Assembly (NCBI RefSeq): GCF_000527095.1
Contig: NZ_AZUN01000001.1
Coordinates: 3,485,501-3,549,500 of the forward strand
Source: Methylomicrobium lacus LW14
GTDB lineage: Bacteria; Pseudomonadota; Gammaproteobacteria; Methylococcales; Methylomonadaceae
Length of the DNA stretch: 64,000 nt
Reading direction: 5' to 3'
The notes under the pieces were generated by a model. That model searched no databases, had not been told where the DNA came from, and saw only the letters and a program-made list of their open reading frames with translations. This document shows positions 32,259 to 40,459 of the stretch, piece after piece. Each line of letters begins with the position of its first letter. Within the stretch, counting starts at the first letter, position 1. Position numbers and translations under genes: made by a program.

Positions 32259-33862
32259 TGAATTATTCGTTACGGCAATTACTGCTGGTTTCGTTGCTGT
32301 CCGCAACGATGGTGATCTGGGGCGTTACCGCCTTTTCCAGCTATAAGGCGATCCGTGACGAAGTCGCCGAATTGTTCGATGCGGAACTGGCGCAGTCAGG
32401 TAAGGTCCTGCTGGCTTTTGTCGACAGCTTGTTGCTGGACGGAGCCTTACCCGATTACTGGCGGCAAGGGCGGCTGGCGCCAGGCCATGAAGGCCTGAAT
32501 TTTACCGAAACGTACCAAAGAAAACTGGCGTATCAGTTATGGTCGGAAGAAAAAGGCCTGCTATCGCATTCCGTCAAGAAGCCGGGTTTATTGGGAGATC
32601 TGAAGGGGGGCGAGCCGGGCGAGCTGGTTTGGCATGTGTTCGATGATTCGCTGAAAAACGATGCGCTTCGCCTGAAGTACGAAAGCAAGGTTGCCTTTCA
32701 GCTTTGGTCGAAGGATAAAGGCTTGCTGCTCCGTTCCGAAAGCGCTCCCCAGGTTCCGTTTACCTTTGCCAAGCAGGGATTCAGCGAGGTGCAAAGCGAA
32801 GGCAGCCTATGGCATGTTTTTACCGTGTCAAACAAATCCGGCGATTATGTGATCCATGTCGGCCAGCAGGAAGCGATCCGCAAGCAGTTGACCGATGAGA
32901 TTTCCGAACAGCTGGTCACCCAGTTTCTGGTCGGCATGCCGGTATTGGCGCTGGTGATATGGTTTATCATCGGCAATGCCTTGACGCCGATCAGTCATTT
33001 GCAAAATGCGTTGGCGGAACGGGAAGTCAGCAACCTAAAGGCGCTATCGGTCGACAATCTGCCGAACGAGATTGTGCCGATGGTCGATGTGTTGAATAGT
33101 CTGTTCGATCAGCTGGAAAAGGCGTTTGAAAGTGAACGCCGTTTTACCGCGGATGCCTCGCACGAGCTCAGAACGCCCTTGGCAGGCTTGTTGACGCAGG
33201 TGCAGGTGGCGCTTAAAGCGAAGGACGAGCAGATTCAGCGGCAGGCGTTGAAAAGGATAGAGCAGGCGGTCAATCGCATGAGCTACATGGTGCAGCAGTT
33301 GTTGACGTTTTCGCGGATCGATTCCGGACCTGAATATCTCGAAAAAACCACGGTCAAGTTAGCGACCGAGATCATCCAGGTGATCACCGACCTGGAGCAT
33401 GAAGCGTACCGAAAATCGATAGAAGTCGAATTTATCGAGGAATCTTCCGCGGAGATCGTCGCCAATCCGCAATTGCTGAACATTTTGATCCGCAATATTA
33501 TCGATAACGCGATCAAGTATACGCCAGAATTCGGCAACATCAGGGTCTATCTGACCGATAAAGACAAAAAAGTGGAGTTGCGCGTCGAAGATTCCGGGCC
33601 GGGGATTGCGCCCGAAGCCTACGAAAAATCGCTCAAACGCTTTCACCGCTTGGCGGAGACCTCCAGCGTGGCGCAGGGGACCGGACTCGGCTTTTCTATC
33701 GTGCAACGGATCGTCGCGATCCACGGCGCCGAGTTCAATCTCGGCGTGTCGGAACTGGATGGCCTGAAGGTGACGGTCTTATTCCCTTGCCCCAGAAGAA
33801 AAGCCGATAAAGCGCCGCCGCAAAAATCCAGGGTATCCCCGCAGGCCAAGCGCGTCTCGTAG
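32258..33862 (+). CDS. Sensor histidine kinase with a duplicated 2CSK_N-like sensor segment
   Basis: The 534-aa membrane kinase has a first transmembrane helix (about 7-25), a large periplasmic part (26-222), a second helix (223-240), a HAMP-like linker, the H-box ADASHELRTPL with His302, and the ATPase domain with NIIDNAIKYTP, DSGPGIAPE and GTGLGFSIVQ. The periplasmic part resembles the QseC sensor (2CSK_N) but carries the core twice: residues 87-130 (AYQLWSEEKGLL to WHVFDD) and 142-190 (AFQLWSKDKGLL to WHVFTV). Relatives normally have one copy. It partners the preceding regulator gene. Confidence 0.9.
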   Translation: MNYSLRQLLLVSLLSATMVIWGVTAFSSYKAIRDEVAELFDAELAQSGKVLLAFVDSLLLDGALPDYWRQGRLAPGHEGLNFTETYQRKLAYQLWSEEKGLLSHSVKKPGLLGDLKGGEPGELVWHVFDDSLKNDALRLKYESKVAFQLWSKDKGLLLRSESAPQVPFTFAKQGFSEVQSEGSLWHVFTVSNKSGDYVIHVGQQEAIRKQLTDEISEQLVTQFLVGMPVLALVIWFIIGNALTPISHLQNALAEREVSNLKALSVDNLPNEIVPMVDVLNSLFDQLEKAFESERRFTADASHELRTPLAGLLTQVQVALKAKDEQIQRQALKRIEQAVNRMSYMVQQLLTFSRIDSGPEYLEKTTVKLATEIIQVITDLEHEAYRKSIEVEFIEESSAEIVANPQLLNILIRNIIDNAIKYTPEFGNIRVYLTDKDKKVELRVEDSGPGIAPEAYEKSLKRFHRLAETSSVAQGTGLGFSIVQRIVAIHGAEFNLGVSELDGLKVTVLFPCPRRKADKAPPQKSRVSPQAKRVS

Positions 33863-33872
33863 GGATGGCGGT

Positions 33873-34727
33873 TTAGGGTTCCAGGATGACCGGATTGACC
33901 AGCGTGCCGATGCCTTCGATTTCTATCCTGACCGTTTGCCCCGGTTTCAAATAACCGCGCGGGTACATCTTAACGCCGACTCCGGCCGGCGTACCGGTAC
34001 TGATCACATCGCCAGGCTCCAGCGTCATTGCCGCGGACAGATAGGCGATCATCTCATAACAGTTGAACAGCATCTGATTGGTATTGGCCTGCTGGCGCAG
34101 TTCATCATCGACCCAGGTCTTCAGATTCAAATTATGCGGATCGCCGATTTCATCGGGCGTCACGATCCATGGTCCCAGAGGACCCGCCGTATCGAATGAC
34201 TTGCCGATCATCATCGTCGGCGAGCGCACCTGCCAGTCGCGTACCGACACGTCATTTGCAATCGTAAAGCCGGCAATCACCTCATGCGCGTTTTCGACCG
34301 CGACATGGCGGCAGCGCCGGCCGATCACGAACGCCAACTCGCCTTCGTAATCGAGCTTGTCCGAAACCTTCGGGCGGTGAATCGCATCCCCGGTGCCGAT
34401 CACGCAGGTGCTTTGCTTGGTGAAAAAGCTCGGGTACTCGGGCCTGTCCTTGCCGGTTTCGGCGATATGATCCGCGTAGTTCAGGCTGATCGCCAGATAT
34501 TTGCCGGGACGCGGCACCGGCGCTTCGAGTTTGACTTCCGGAAGCGGAAGGCGGTGCTGGCCGCTGTCGATTTGCGCCCGCATCGCGGCGAGTGCCTGAC
34601 TTCCCGCCGCAAGAAACTCCAGCATCCGCGGCGGAATATCGGCATTGCCCAGGCTGTCGACGACACAGTCTTCGACGACCGCGCCGACGCGGGTGGATTG
34701 GTGATGCGTGAAGGTGACCAGTTTCAT
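33873..34727 (-). CDS. Fumarylacetoacetate hydrolase family protein
   Basis: The 284-aa protein belongs to the FAH family of C-C bond hydrolases and decarboxylases. Conserved residues seen are SLNYADHIAETG, the metal-binding glutamates and aspartate in DYEGELAFVIG, the ANDVSVRDWQ block, GKSFDTAGPLGPWIV and ISTGTPAGVG. Members act on acylpyruvates, oxaloacetate or 2-oxo-hept-3-ene-dioate. The substrate cannot be fixed here and no aromatic-degradation genes are nearby. The start is at ATG 34727; an upstream extension of nine codons is open but not conserved. Confidence 0.88.
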   Translation of the reverse strand: MKLVTFTHHQSTRVGAVVEDCVVDSLGNADIPPRMLEFLAAGSQALAAMRAQIDSGQHRLPLPEVKLEAPVPRPGKYLAISLNYADHIAETGKDRPEYPSFFTKQSTCVIGTGDAIHRPKVSDKLDYEGELAFVIGRRCRHVAVENAHEVIAGFTIANDVSVRDWQVRSPTMMIGKSFDTAGPLGPWIVTPDEIGDPHNLNLKTWVDDELRQQANTNQMLFNCYEMIAYLSAAMTLEPGDVISTGTPAGVGVKMYPRGYLKPGQTVRIEIEGIGTLVNPVILEP

Positions 34728-34843
34728 CGTGGAAATTTTCCGAAAAGATTGCAAACGGTTATTGTATATCGAAGCCTGCCGGCAAAAAAAAAGATATAAT
34801 GCGCCGTTTTAACTTAACCACGTTTAACCGCGAGGAGATGATA

Positions 34844-35518
34844 ATGAACGAAAACTGGATCGCGCCTTCCATCCTGTCGGCCAATTTCGCCAAATTGGGC
34901 GAAGAAGTCGATAACGTATTGGCCGCCGGCGCCGACATTGTGCATTTTGACGTGATGGACAACCATTTCGTGCCGAACCTGACCATCGGTCCTCTGGTTT
35001 GCGAAGCGCTCAGAAAACACGGCGTGACCGCGCCGATCGACGTGCATTTGATGATCGAACCGGTGGACCGCATCGTGCCCGACTTCGCGAAGGCCGGCGC
35101 CAGCATCATCACCTTCCATCCGGAAGCTTCCGTGCATATCGACCGCACCCTGCAATTGATCAAGGACAACGGCTGCAAGGCCGGCCTGGTGTTCAATCCC
35201 GGCACCCCGCTGCATTACCTCGATCACGTGATGGACAAGCTGGACATGATTCTGCTGATGTCGGTGAATCCGGGCTTCGGCGGTCAATCGTTCATTCCGT
35301 CCGCATTGACCAAGCTGCGCGAAGTCAGAAAAAGAATCGATGACAGCGGCCTCAACATTCGTCTCGAAATCGACGGCGGCGTCAACGGCAGCAATATCCG
35401 CGCAATCAAGGAAGCCGGCGCCGATACCTTCGTTGCAGGCTCCGCGATTTTCGGCAAGCCGGATTACAAGCAAATCATCGACGACATGCGCGCCGAACTC
35501 GCGCAGGCCGGCAAATAA
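34844..35518 (+). CDS. rpe: Ribulose-phosphate 3-epimerase
   Basis: Rpe interconverts ribulose 5-phosphate and xylulose 5-phosphate and so balances the RuMP rearrangement reactions. The 224-aa barrel has SILSANFAKLGEE, the metal-binding HFDVMDNHFVPN and IDVHLMIEP blocks, VNPGFGGQSF and the phosphate loop EIDGGVNGSNI. The start at ATG 34844 is set by CGAGGAG seven bases upstream. It is unlinked to the main RuMP cluster (12 kb away) and lies upstream of trpE, from which it is separated by a palindromic element. The usual phosphoglycolate phosphatase gene between rpe and trpE is absent. Confidence 0.95.
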   Translation: MNENWIAPSILSANFAKLGEEVDNVLAAGADIVHFDVMDNHFVPNLTIGPLVCEALRKHGVTAPIDVHLMIEPVDRIVPDFAKAGASIITFHPEASVHIDRTLQLIKDNGCKAGLVFNPGTPLHYLDHVMDKLDMILLMSVNPGFGGQSFIPSALTKLREVRKRIDDSGLNIRLEIDGGVNGSNIRAIKEAGADTFVAGSAIFGKPDYKQIIDDMRAELAQAGK

Positions 35519-35523
35519 ATCAT

Positions 35524-35652
35524 GTAGGGTGGGCAGCGCTAAGCTGCCCACCGGCTTTTTGGCAAAAGATTGCAGCATAAGGTGGGTTCGGCGCGCGGAA
35601 AACTCTGCCGGAACTCGAGAGATAATGGCGGAGCGCGCCGAACCCACCCTAC
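35524..35652. repeat. Nested inverted-repeat element (MITE-like) between rpe and trpE
   Basis: The element is bounded by GTAGGGTGGG (35524-35533) and its reverse complement CCCACCCTAC (35643-35652). Inside, two further hairpins are seen. GGTGGGCAGC pairs with GCTGCCCACC (35529-35552), followed by GGCTTTTT, a probable terminator for rpe. GGTGGGTTCGGCGCGC (35581-35596) pairs perfectly with GCGCGCCGAACCCACC (35633-35648). No open frame for a transposase is inside. Related palindromes with a TAGGGTG edge occur at 62.7 and 63.2 kb. Confidence 0.7.
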
Positions 35653-35710
35653 GTGTTTGCTACAGATTCTGGTTTTACCCGTTGCGCAAGCGCAGTTTGA
35701 AAAATTAAGA

Positions 35711-37198
35711 ATGACCCCAGAACAATTCAATCAATACGCCCGTCAGGGCTATAACCGCATCCCGGTCAGCCGGGAAGTGCTGGCCGATCTGGATACGCCG
35801 CTCAGCGCCTATCTGAAATTGGCCGACGGCGCTTATTCCTATCTATTCGAATCGGTACACGGCGGCGAGCAATGGGGACGCTATTCGATCATCGGACTGC
35901 CCTGCAAAACCATCGTCAAGGTGATCGGCAACCGGATCAACCTGGAGAAAAACGGCGAGATCATCGAAACCGCCGTGCTCGACAATCCGCTGCTGTGGAT
36001 CGAGGATTTCAAGGCGCGCTTCAAGGTGCCGGACATTGACGACCTGCCGCGTTTCAACGGCGGCCTGGTCGGCTATTTCGGCTACGAGACGATTTCTTAC
36101 ATCGAACCGCGCCTCGGCAGCGCCGGCAAACCCGACCCATTGGGCAATCCGGACATCGTATTGATGGTGTCCGAAGAAATGCTGGTGTTCGACAATCTGT
36201 CCGGCAAGATGCTGCTGTTGACCCATGCCGACCCTGCCGAAGACCAGGCTTTTGAGCGCGCGCAGCAGCGCCTGCACGAATGGGCCGTCAAGCTCAGGGA
36301 AGTGCAGGCCAAGCCGGCACGGCACGCGGCGCCGAAAAAGGTCAACGAATCCGATTTCGTGTCCGGCTTCACCCAGCAGGGCTTCGAAGATGCGGTGCGC
36401 AAGGCGAAGGAATACATCACCGACGGCGACATCATGCAGGTGGTGTTGTCGCAGCGTCTGTCGATCCCTTATACCGCTTCGCCCCTGAATCTGTACCGGG
36501 CGCTGCGCTGCCTGAATCCGTCGCCGTACATGTTCTTTCTGAACCTCGGCGACTTCCATATCGTCGGTTCGTCGCCGGAGATCCTGGTCCGGCTCGAAGA
36601 CAATATCGTGACCGTGCGCCCGATCGCCGGCACCCGCCGCCGCGGCGCGACGCAGGAACAGGACCTCGCGCTTGAAAAGGAACTGTTGGCCGATCCGAAG
36701 GAAATCGCCGAACATCTGATGCTGATCGATCTCGGCCGCAACGATACCGGCCGCGTCGCCGAAATCGGCAGCGTGCAGTTGACCGACAAGATGATCGTCG
36801 AGCGTTATTCGCATGTGATGCACATCGTCTCGAACGTGATCGGCCGGCTGAAATCCGGCAAAAACGCCTTCGACGTGCTCGCCGCGACCTTTCCGGCCGG
36901 CACCGTCAGCGGCGCGCCGAAAATCCGCGCCATGGAAATCATCGACGAACTGGAGCCGGTCAAGCGCGGCGTCTACGCGGGCGCGGTCGGCTATATCGCC
37001 TGGTCCGGCAACCTCGACACCGCGATCGCGATCCGCACGGCCGTGATCAAGGACGGCATGCTGCATATCCAGGCCGGCGCCGGCATCGTCTATGACTCGA
37101 TACCGCGCAACGAATGGGACGAAACGATGAACAAGGGCCGGGCGATCTTCCGCGCGGTCAGCATGGCCGAAGCAGGACTCGAAGGAGAAGGAGCATGA
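35711..37198 (+). CDS. trpE: Anthranilate synthase component I
   Basis: TrpE converts chorismate to anthranilate, the first step of tryptophan synthesis, using ammonia from TrpG. The 495-aa protein has the feedback-site N-terminal segment and the catalytic C-terminal domain with SPEILVRLED, RPIAGTRRRG, GRNDTGRVA, TFPAGTVSGAPKIRAME and AGAGIVYDSIP. The start at ATG 35711 begins MTPEQFNQYARQGYNRIPV, as in relatives; an open extension upstream runs into the inverted-repeat element. It overlaps trpG by 4 bp (ATGA). Confidence 0.96.
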   Translation: MTPEQFNQYARQGYNRIPVSREVLADLDTPLSAYLKLADGAYSYLFESVHGGEQWGRYSIIGLPCKTIVKVIGNRINLEKNGEIIETAVLDNPLLWIEDFKARFKVPDIDDLPRFNGGLVGYFGYETISYIEPRLGSAGKPDPLGNPDIVLMVSEEMLVFDNLSGKMLLLTHADPAEDQAFERAQQRLHEWAVKLREVQAKPARHAAPKKVNESDFVSGFTQQGFEDAVRKAKEYITDGDIMQVVLSQRLSIPYTASPLNLYRALRCLNPSPYMFFLNLGDFHIVGSSPEILVRLEDNIVTVRPIAGTRRRGATQEQDLALEKELLADPKEIAEHLMLIDLGRNDTGRVAEIGSVQLTDKMIVERYSHVMHIVSNVIGRLKSGKNAFDVLAATFPAGTVSGAPKIRAMEIIDELEPVKRGVYAGAVGYIAWSGNLDTAIAIRTAVIKDGMLHIQAGAGIVYDSIPRNEWDETMNKGRAIFRAVSMAEAGLEGEGA

Positions 37199-37785
37199 GC
37201 GCAATCAAAGTGGTGATGATCGACAATTACGATTCGTTCACCTACAACCTGGTGCAATATTTAGGCGAACTCGGCGCGGACGTGACGGTTGTGCGCAATG
37301 ATCAGGTCACCATCGAAGACATCGAACGCCTGGCGCCCGACAAGATCGTGATTTCGCCGGGCCCGTGTACGCCTAGGGAAGCCGGGGTCTCGGTCGAGGC
37401 GATCATGACATTCGCCGGCCGCTATCCGATTCTCGGCGTCTGCCTTGGTCATCAAAGCATCGGCTACGCCTTCGGCGGTAACATCATCCATGCCAAGCAC
37501 ATCATGCACGGCAAGACCTCCGAGGTTTACCACGATAACGTCGGCGTGTTCAAGGGGCTCAAAAACCCGTTCACCGCGACCCGTTATCATTCGCTGGTGA
37601 TCGAGCAGTCGACCTTGCCCGACTGTCTCGAAGTCACCGCCTGGACCCAGGACGAGGAAGGCAACATCGATGAAATCATGGGCGTCCGCCATAAGGCGCT
37701 GGACATCGAAGGCGTGCAATTCCATCCCGAATCAATCTTGACCGAGCATGGGCATGATTTGCTGAGGAATTTTTTGGAGCGGTGA
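37195..37785 (+). CDS. trpG: Anthranilate synthase component II (glutamine amidotransferase)
   Basis: TrpG releases ammonia from glutamine for TrpE; it may also serve folate synthesis as PabA. The 196-aa class I amidotransferase has the oxyanion stretch SPGPCTPREAG, nucleophile Cys83 in GVCLGHQSIGY and the His-Glu dyad in VQFHPESILT. The start overlaps the trpE stop. In most relatives trpD follows at once; here two unrelated genes are inserted, starting 76 bp after the trpG stop. Confidence 0.95.
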   Translation: MSAIKVVMIDNYDSFTYNLVQYLGELGADVTVVRNDQVTIEDIERLAPDKIVISPGPCTPREAGVSVEAIMTFAGRYPILGVCLGHQSIGYAFGGNIIHAKHIMHGKTSEVYHDNVGVFKGLKNPFTATRYHSLVIEQSTLPDCLEVTAWTQDEEGNIDEIMGVRHKALDIEGVQFHPESILTEHGHDLLRNFLER

Positions 37786-37861
37786 TTGTTATCCAACCGT
37801 ACATCAGGACAAGAGAAGCATAATTTAGTTAAAGCTATGTCTATCTTGGGAGGAAATAGCA

Positions 37862-38908
37862 ATGCTTAAGCAGATGGCTCTCAAAAATCTGACTGTTTAT
37901 CCAGAGGCAAATCTGGAGTTCGGGAAGAGTCTGAATGTAATAATCGGTGAAAACGGCTCAGGCAAAACGCATTTGCTGAAGATGATTTATTCGGTATTGG
38001 CGGTAAGTGCTGAAGAAGGCCGTAAATCGAAGGTCACATCTCCCACTAAATCGATTTTACAAACACGTATCGCTGATAAGCTGATTAATGTTTATCGGCC
38101 CGAATCACTGGGTCGTTTGGCGAAGAGAAAACAAGGCCGTGAGAGATGCGATGTTAGCATGGTGTTTGAACAAAGCAATTGGGACATAGCTTTCAGCTTT
38201 GCTAGCAATAGTAAATCAGAAGTCAGTATTGAGAAATTACCGGAAGCTTGGGTCGATGTTTCACCTGCTTATTTGCCGACGCGTGAATTGCTGACGATAT
38301 TTCCTAACTTCATTTCGGTCTATGAAGGGCATTATCTCGAATTCGAAGAAACTTGGCGGGATACTTGCCTTTTGCTTGGGGCTTTATTACAAAGAGGGGC
38401 AAAAGAAAAGCGGATTAAAGAGCTTTTGGAGCCGTTGGAAGAGGCAATGAAGGGCTCGATTGAGCTTGATAAGAACGGGCGCTTTTATTTGAGAAATGAA
38501 AGTGGGCGCATGGAAATGCCATTGGTTGCTGAGGGGCTACGTAAGCTTGGAATGCTCTCACGCTTGATTGCAACCGGCGCGCTACTTGATAAAGGATACC
38601 TATTTTGGGATGAGCCTGAAGCTAATCTCAACCCTGTACTTATCAAACAGGTCGCAAAAAGTATTTTGGAATTATGTGATTCCGGAATTCAGGTTTTTAT
38701 TGCTACACATAGTCTGTTTTTGTTGCGAGAATTAGAAATATTGCTGTCAGATTCAAGGTATAAAAAAGTTAAAGCTAGATTTTTTGGGCTTCATGACACT
38801 GACGTTGGCGTCAAAATTGAGCAAGGCGTCAGTGTTGACGATATAGGCGATATCTCTGCGCTGGACGAACAGTTAGCGCAATCCGATCGTTTTTTAGCAA
38901 TGGATTGA
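37862..38908 (+). CDS. ABC/RecF-like AAA ATPase, predicted defence ATPase
   Basis: The 348-aa protein is an ABC-type ATPase of the OLD/RecF-like group. It has the N-terminal NLTVYPEANLEF strand pair, Walker A GENGSGKT at 29-36, a signature-like LVAEGLRKLGML at 221-232, Walker B LFWDEPEANL with Asp250 and Glu251, and the switch histidine in ATHS at 281-284. No TOPRIM domain is fused. Such ATPases work with a partner effector in several antiphage systems. The gene has a strong GGAGG site, is AT-richer than trpG and trpD, and its stop abuts the small nuclease-like gene, so the two form a unit inside the trp operon. Its exact defence family was not recognised. Confidence 0.8.
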   Translation: MLKQMALKNLTVYPEANLEFGKSLNVIIGENGSGKTHLLKMIYSVLAVSAEEGRKSKVTSPTKSILQTRIADKLINVYRPESLGRLAKRKQGRERCDVSMVFEQSNWDIAFSFASNSKSEVSIEKLPEAWVDVSPAYLPTRELLTIFPNFISVYEGHYLEFEETWRDTCLLLGALLQRGAKEKRIKELLEPLEEAMKGSIELDKNGRFYLRNESGRMEMPLVAEGLRKLGMLSRLIATGALLDKGYLFWDEPEANLNPVLIKQVAKSILELCDSGIQVFIATHSLFLLRELEILLSDSRYKKVKARFFGLHDTDVGVKIEQGVSVDDIGDISALDEQLAQSDRFLAMD

Positions 38909-38910
38909 TC

Positions 38911-39417
38911 ATGCAGAGTTTAGACGTGGACGGATTACAATTTGATTTTCCTGATGATTGGTTAGTTGGTAAATACGATGAGTGGTCGTTTTATCGAAAT
39001 CAGTTTTGCCGCATAAAGTATGGAATCAAAGCATTGGATTTGCTTGCAATCGATCCGAGTAAAACCGCATGGTTGATTGAGGTCAAGGATTATCGCGTCA
39101 ACTCCCGTACGAAACCCTCTGATTTGAGTGAGGAAGTGGTTCACAAAGTATTTGACACCTTGTCCGCAATGATTCCGGCAAAAATTCATGCTACCGGTCC
39201 GATTGAAAAGCAGCTTGCCCGTGCCATAGCAACAGCGAATAATTTACGAGTGGTCTTGCATCTTGAGCAACCTGAAAAACACTCAAAATTGCGTCCTCGT
39301 GCCATCAATCCGGTAGATGTGAAACAAAAAATTCGACAGTTGTTAAAACCCATTGATGCACATCCGCTGGTTGTTGATATGACTTCAGGATGTGTCGGCT
39401 GGCAAGTCAGTTTGTAA
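38911..39417 (+). CDS. PD-(D/E)xK nuclease-like partner of the ATPase
   Basis: The protein of 168 aa (170 if a TTG at 38905 is used) carries, near its N-terminal third, KALDLLAIDPSKTAWLIEVKDYR in two parts: the Asp of the LDLLAI strand and the E-V-K of the next strand. This spacing fits the metal-binding core of PD-(D/E)xK nucleases. The rest is helical with a VVLHLEQP strand and an unusual C-terminal DMTSGCVGWQV. No helix-turn-helix is seen. Its start is 2-3 bp from the ATPase stop, and trpD begins one base after its own stop. It is probably the effector of a two-gene module; the nuclease call is by motif only. Confidence 0.6.
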   Translation: MQSLDVDGLQFDFPDDWLVGKYDEWSFYRNQFCRIKYGIKALDLLAIDPSKTAWLIEVKDYRVNSRTKPSDLSEEVVHKVFDTLSAMIPAKIHATGPIEKQLARAIATANNLRVVLHLEQPEKHSKLRPRAINPVDVKQKIRQLLKPIDAHPLVVDMTSGCVGWQVSL

Positions 39418-39418
39418 A

Positions 39419-40456
39419 ATGAACTCATTAGAGCAAATCCAACAAGCCCTGCAAAAACTGCTCGATAAACACGATCTGACACGCGAGGAGATGCGCGCGG
39501 TAATGCGCCAGATCATGAGCGGCGGCGCGACCGACGCGCAGATCGCCGGTTTCATGATCGCGTTGCGTTGCAAAGGCGAAACGATAGACGAAATCGCCGC
39601 GGCGGCCGAAGTGATGCGCGAACTGGCGCATAAGGTGCAGGCTACCGGCGAGCATGTGATCGATACCTGCGGCACCGGCGGCGACGGCGCGAATACCTTC
39701 AATATCTCGACGACCTGCGCGTTTGTGGTCGCCGCGGCCGGCGCCAAGGTCGCCAAGCACGGCAACCGCTCGGTGTCGAGCCGTTCCGGCAGCGCCGACG
39801 TGCTCGAAGCGGCCGGCGTGAACCTCGAGTTGAGCCCGGATCAGGTCGCGCGCTGCGTCGAAGAGATCGGCGTCGGCTTTTTGTTTGCGCAAAAGCTGCA
39901 CGGCGCGATGAAATACACGCTCGGCCCGCGCCGCGAAATGGGCGTCAGAACCCTGTTCAACCTGCTCGGCCCCCTGGCCAATCCGGCCGGCGCGCCGAAC
40001 CAGCTGATCGGCGTGTTCGCGAAGGAATGGGTCGAACCCTTGGCCCAGGTGCTGAAAACACTCGGCAGTCGGCATGTGCTGGTGGTCAGCGCGGACGACG
40101 GCCTCGATGAGATTAGCATCGCCGCGCCATCGAACATCGCCGAGCTGAAAGAAGGCATCGTCACGACCTATACGGTGACGCCGGAACAGTTCGGCCTGAA
40201 GCGCGCGAGCCTGTCCGAACTGGCGATCACCGACGCAGAGTCGAGTCTGGCGATGATGCGGGCCGTGCTCGACAATCGGCCAGGACCTGCGCGCGACATC
40301 GTCGTCTTGAACGCCGGCGCCGCGATCTATGCGGCGAACCTTTGCGACTCGCTCGCAGCCGGCATCGCCAGGGCCGATGCGCTGATTGCCAGCGGCGCCG
40401 CGCGCGCCAAACTGGGCGCCCTGATTGCTTATTCAAACTCTGTAAAAATCCATTAA
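39419..40456 (+). CDS. trpD: Anthranilate phosphoribosyltransferase
   Basis: TrpD joins anthranilate to phosphoribosyl pyrophosphate. The 345-aa protein has the PRPP loop DTCGTGGDGANTFNIST, KHGNRSVSSRSGSADVLEA, and GPLANPAG with the substrate arginine region ahead of it. The ATG at 39419 begins MNSLEQIQQALQKLLDKHDL. It starts one base after the stop of the inserted nuclease-like gene, so its translation may depend on ribosomes finishing that gene. trpC follows after 3 bp. Confidence 0.96.
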   Translation: MNSLEQIQQALQKLLDKHDLTREEMRAVMRQIMSGGATDAQIAGFMIALRCKGETIDEIAAAAEVMRELAHKVQATGEHVIDTCGTGGDGANTFNISTTCAFVVAAAGAKVAKHGNRSVSSRSGSADVLEAAGVNLELSPDQVARCVEEIGVGFLFAQKLHGAMKYTLGPRREMGVRTLFNLLGPLANPAGAPNQLIGVFAKEWVEPLAQVLKTLGSRHVLVVSADDGLDEISIAAPSNIAELKEGIVTTYTVTPEQFGLKRASLSELAITDAESSLAMMRAVLDNRPGPARDIVVLNAGAAIYAANLCDSLAAGIARADALIASGAARAKLGALIAYSNSVKIH

Positions 40457-40459
40457 AAC

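Noticed and set aside
35843..37204. 453-aa open frame on the minus strand
   Set aside because: Antisense to trpE with no domain or start signals; GC-driven artefact.
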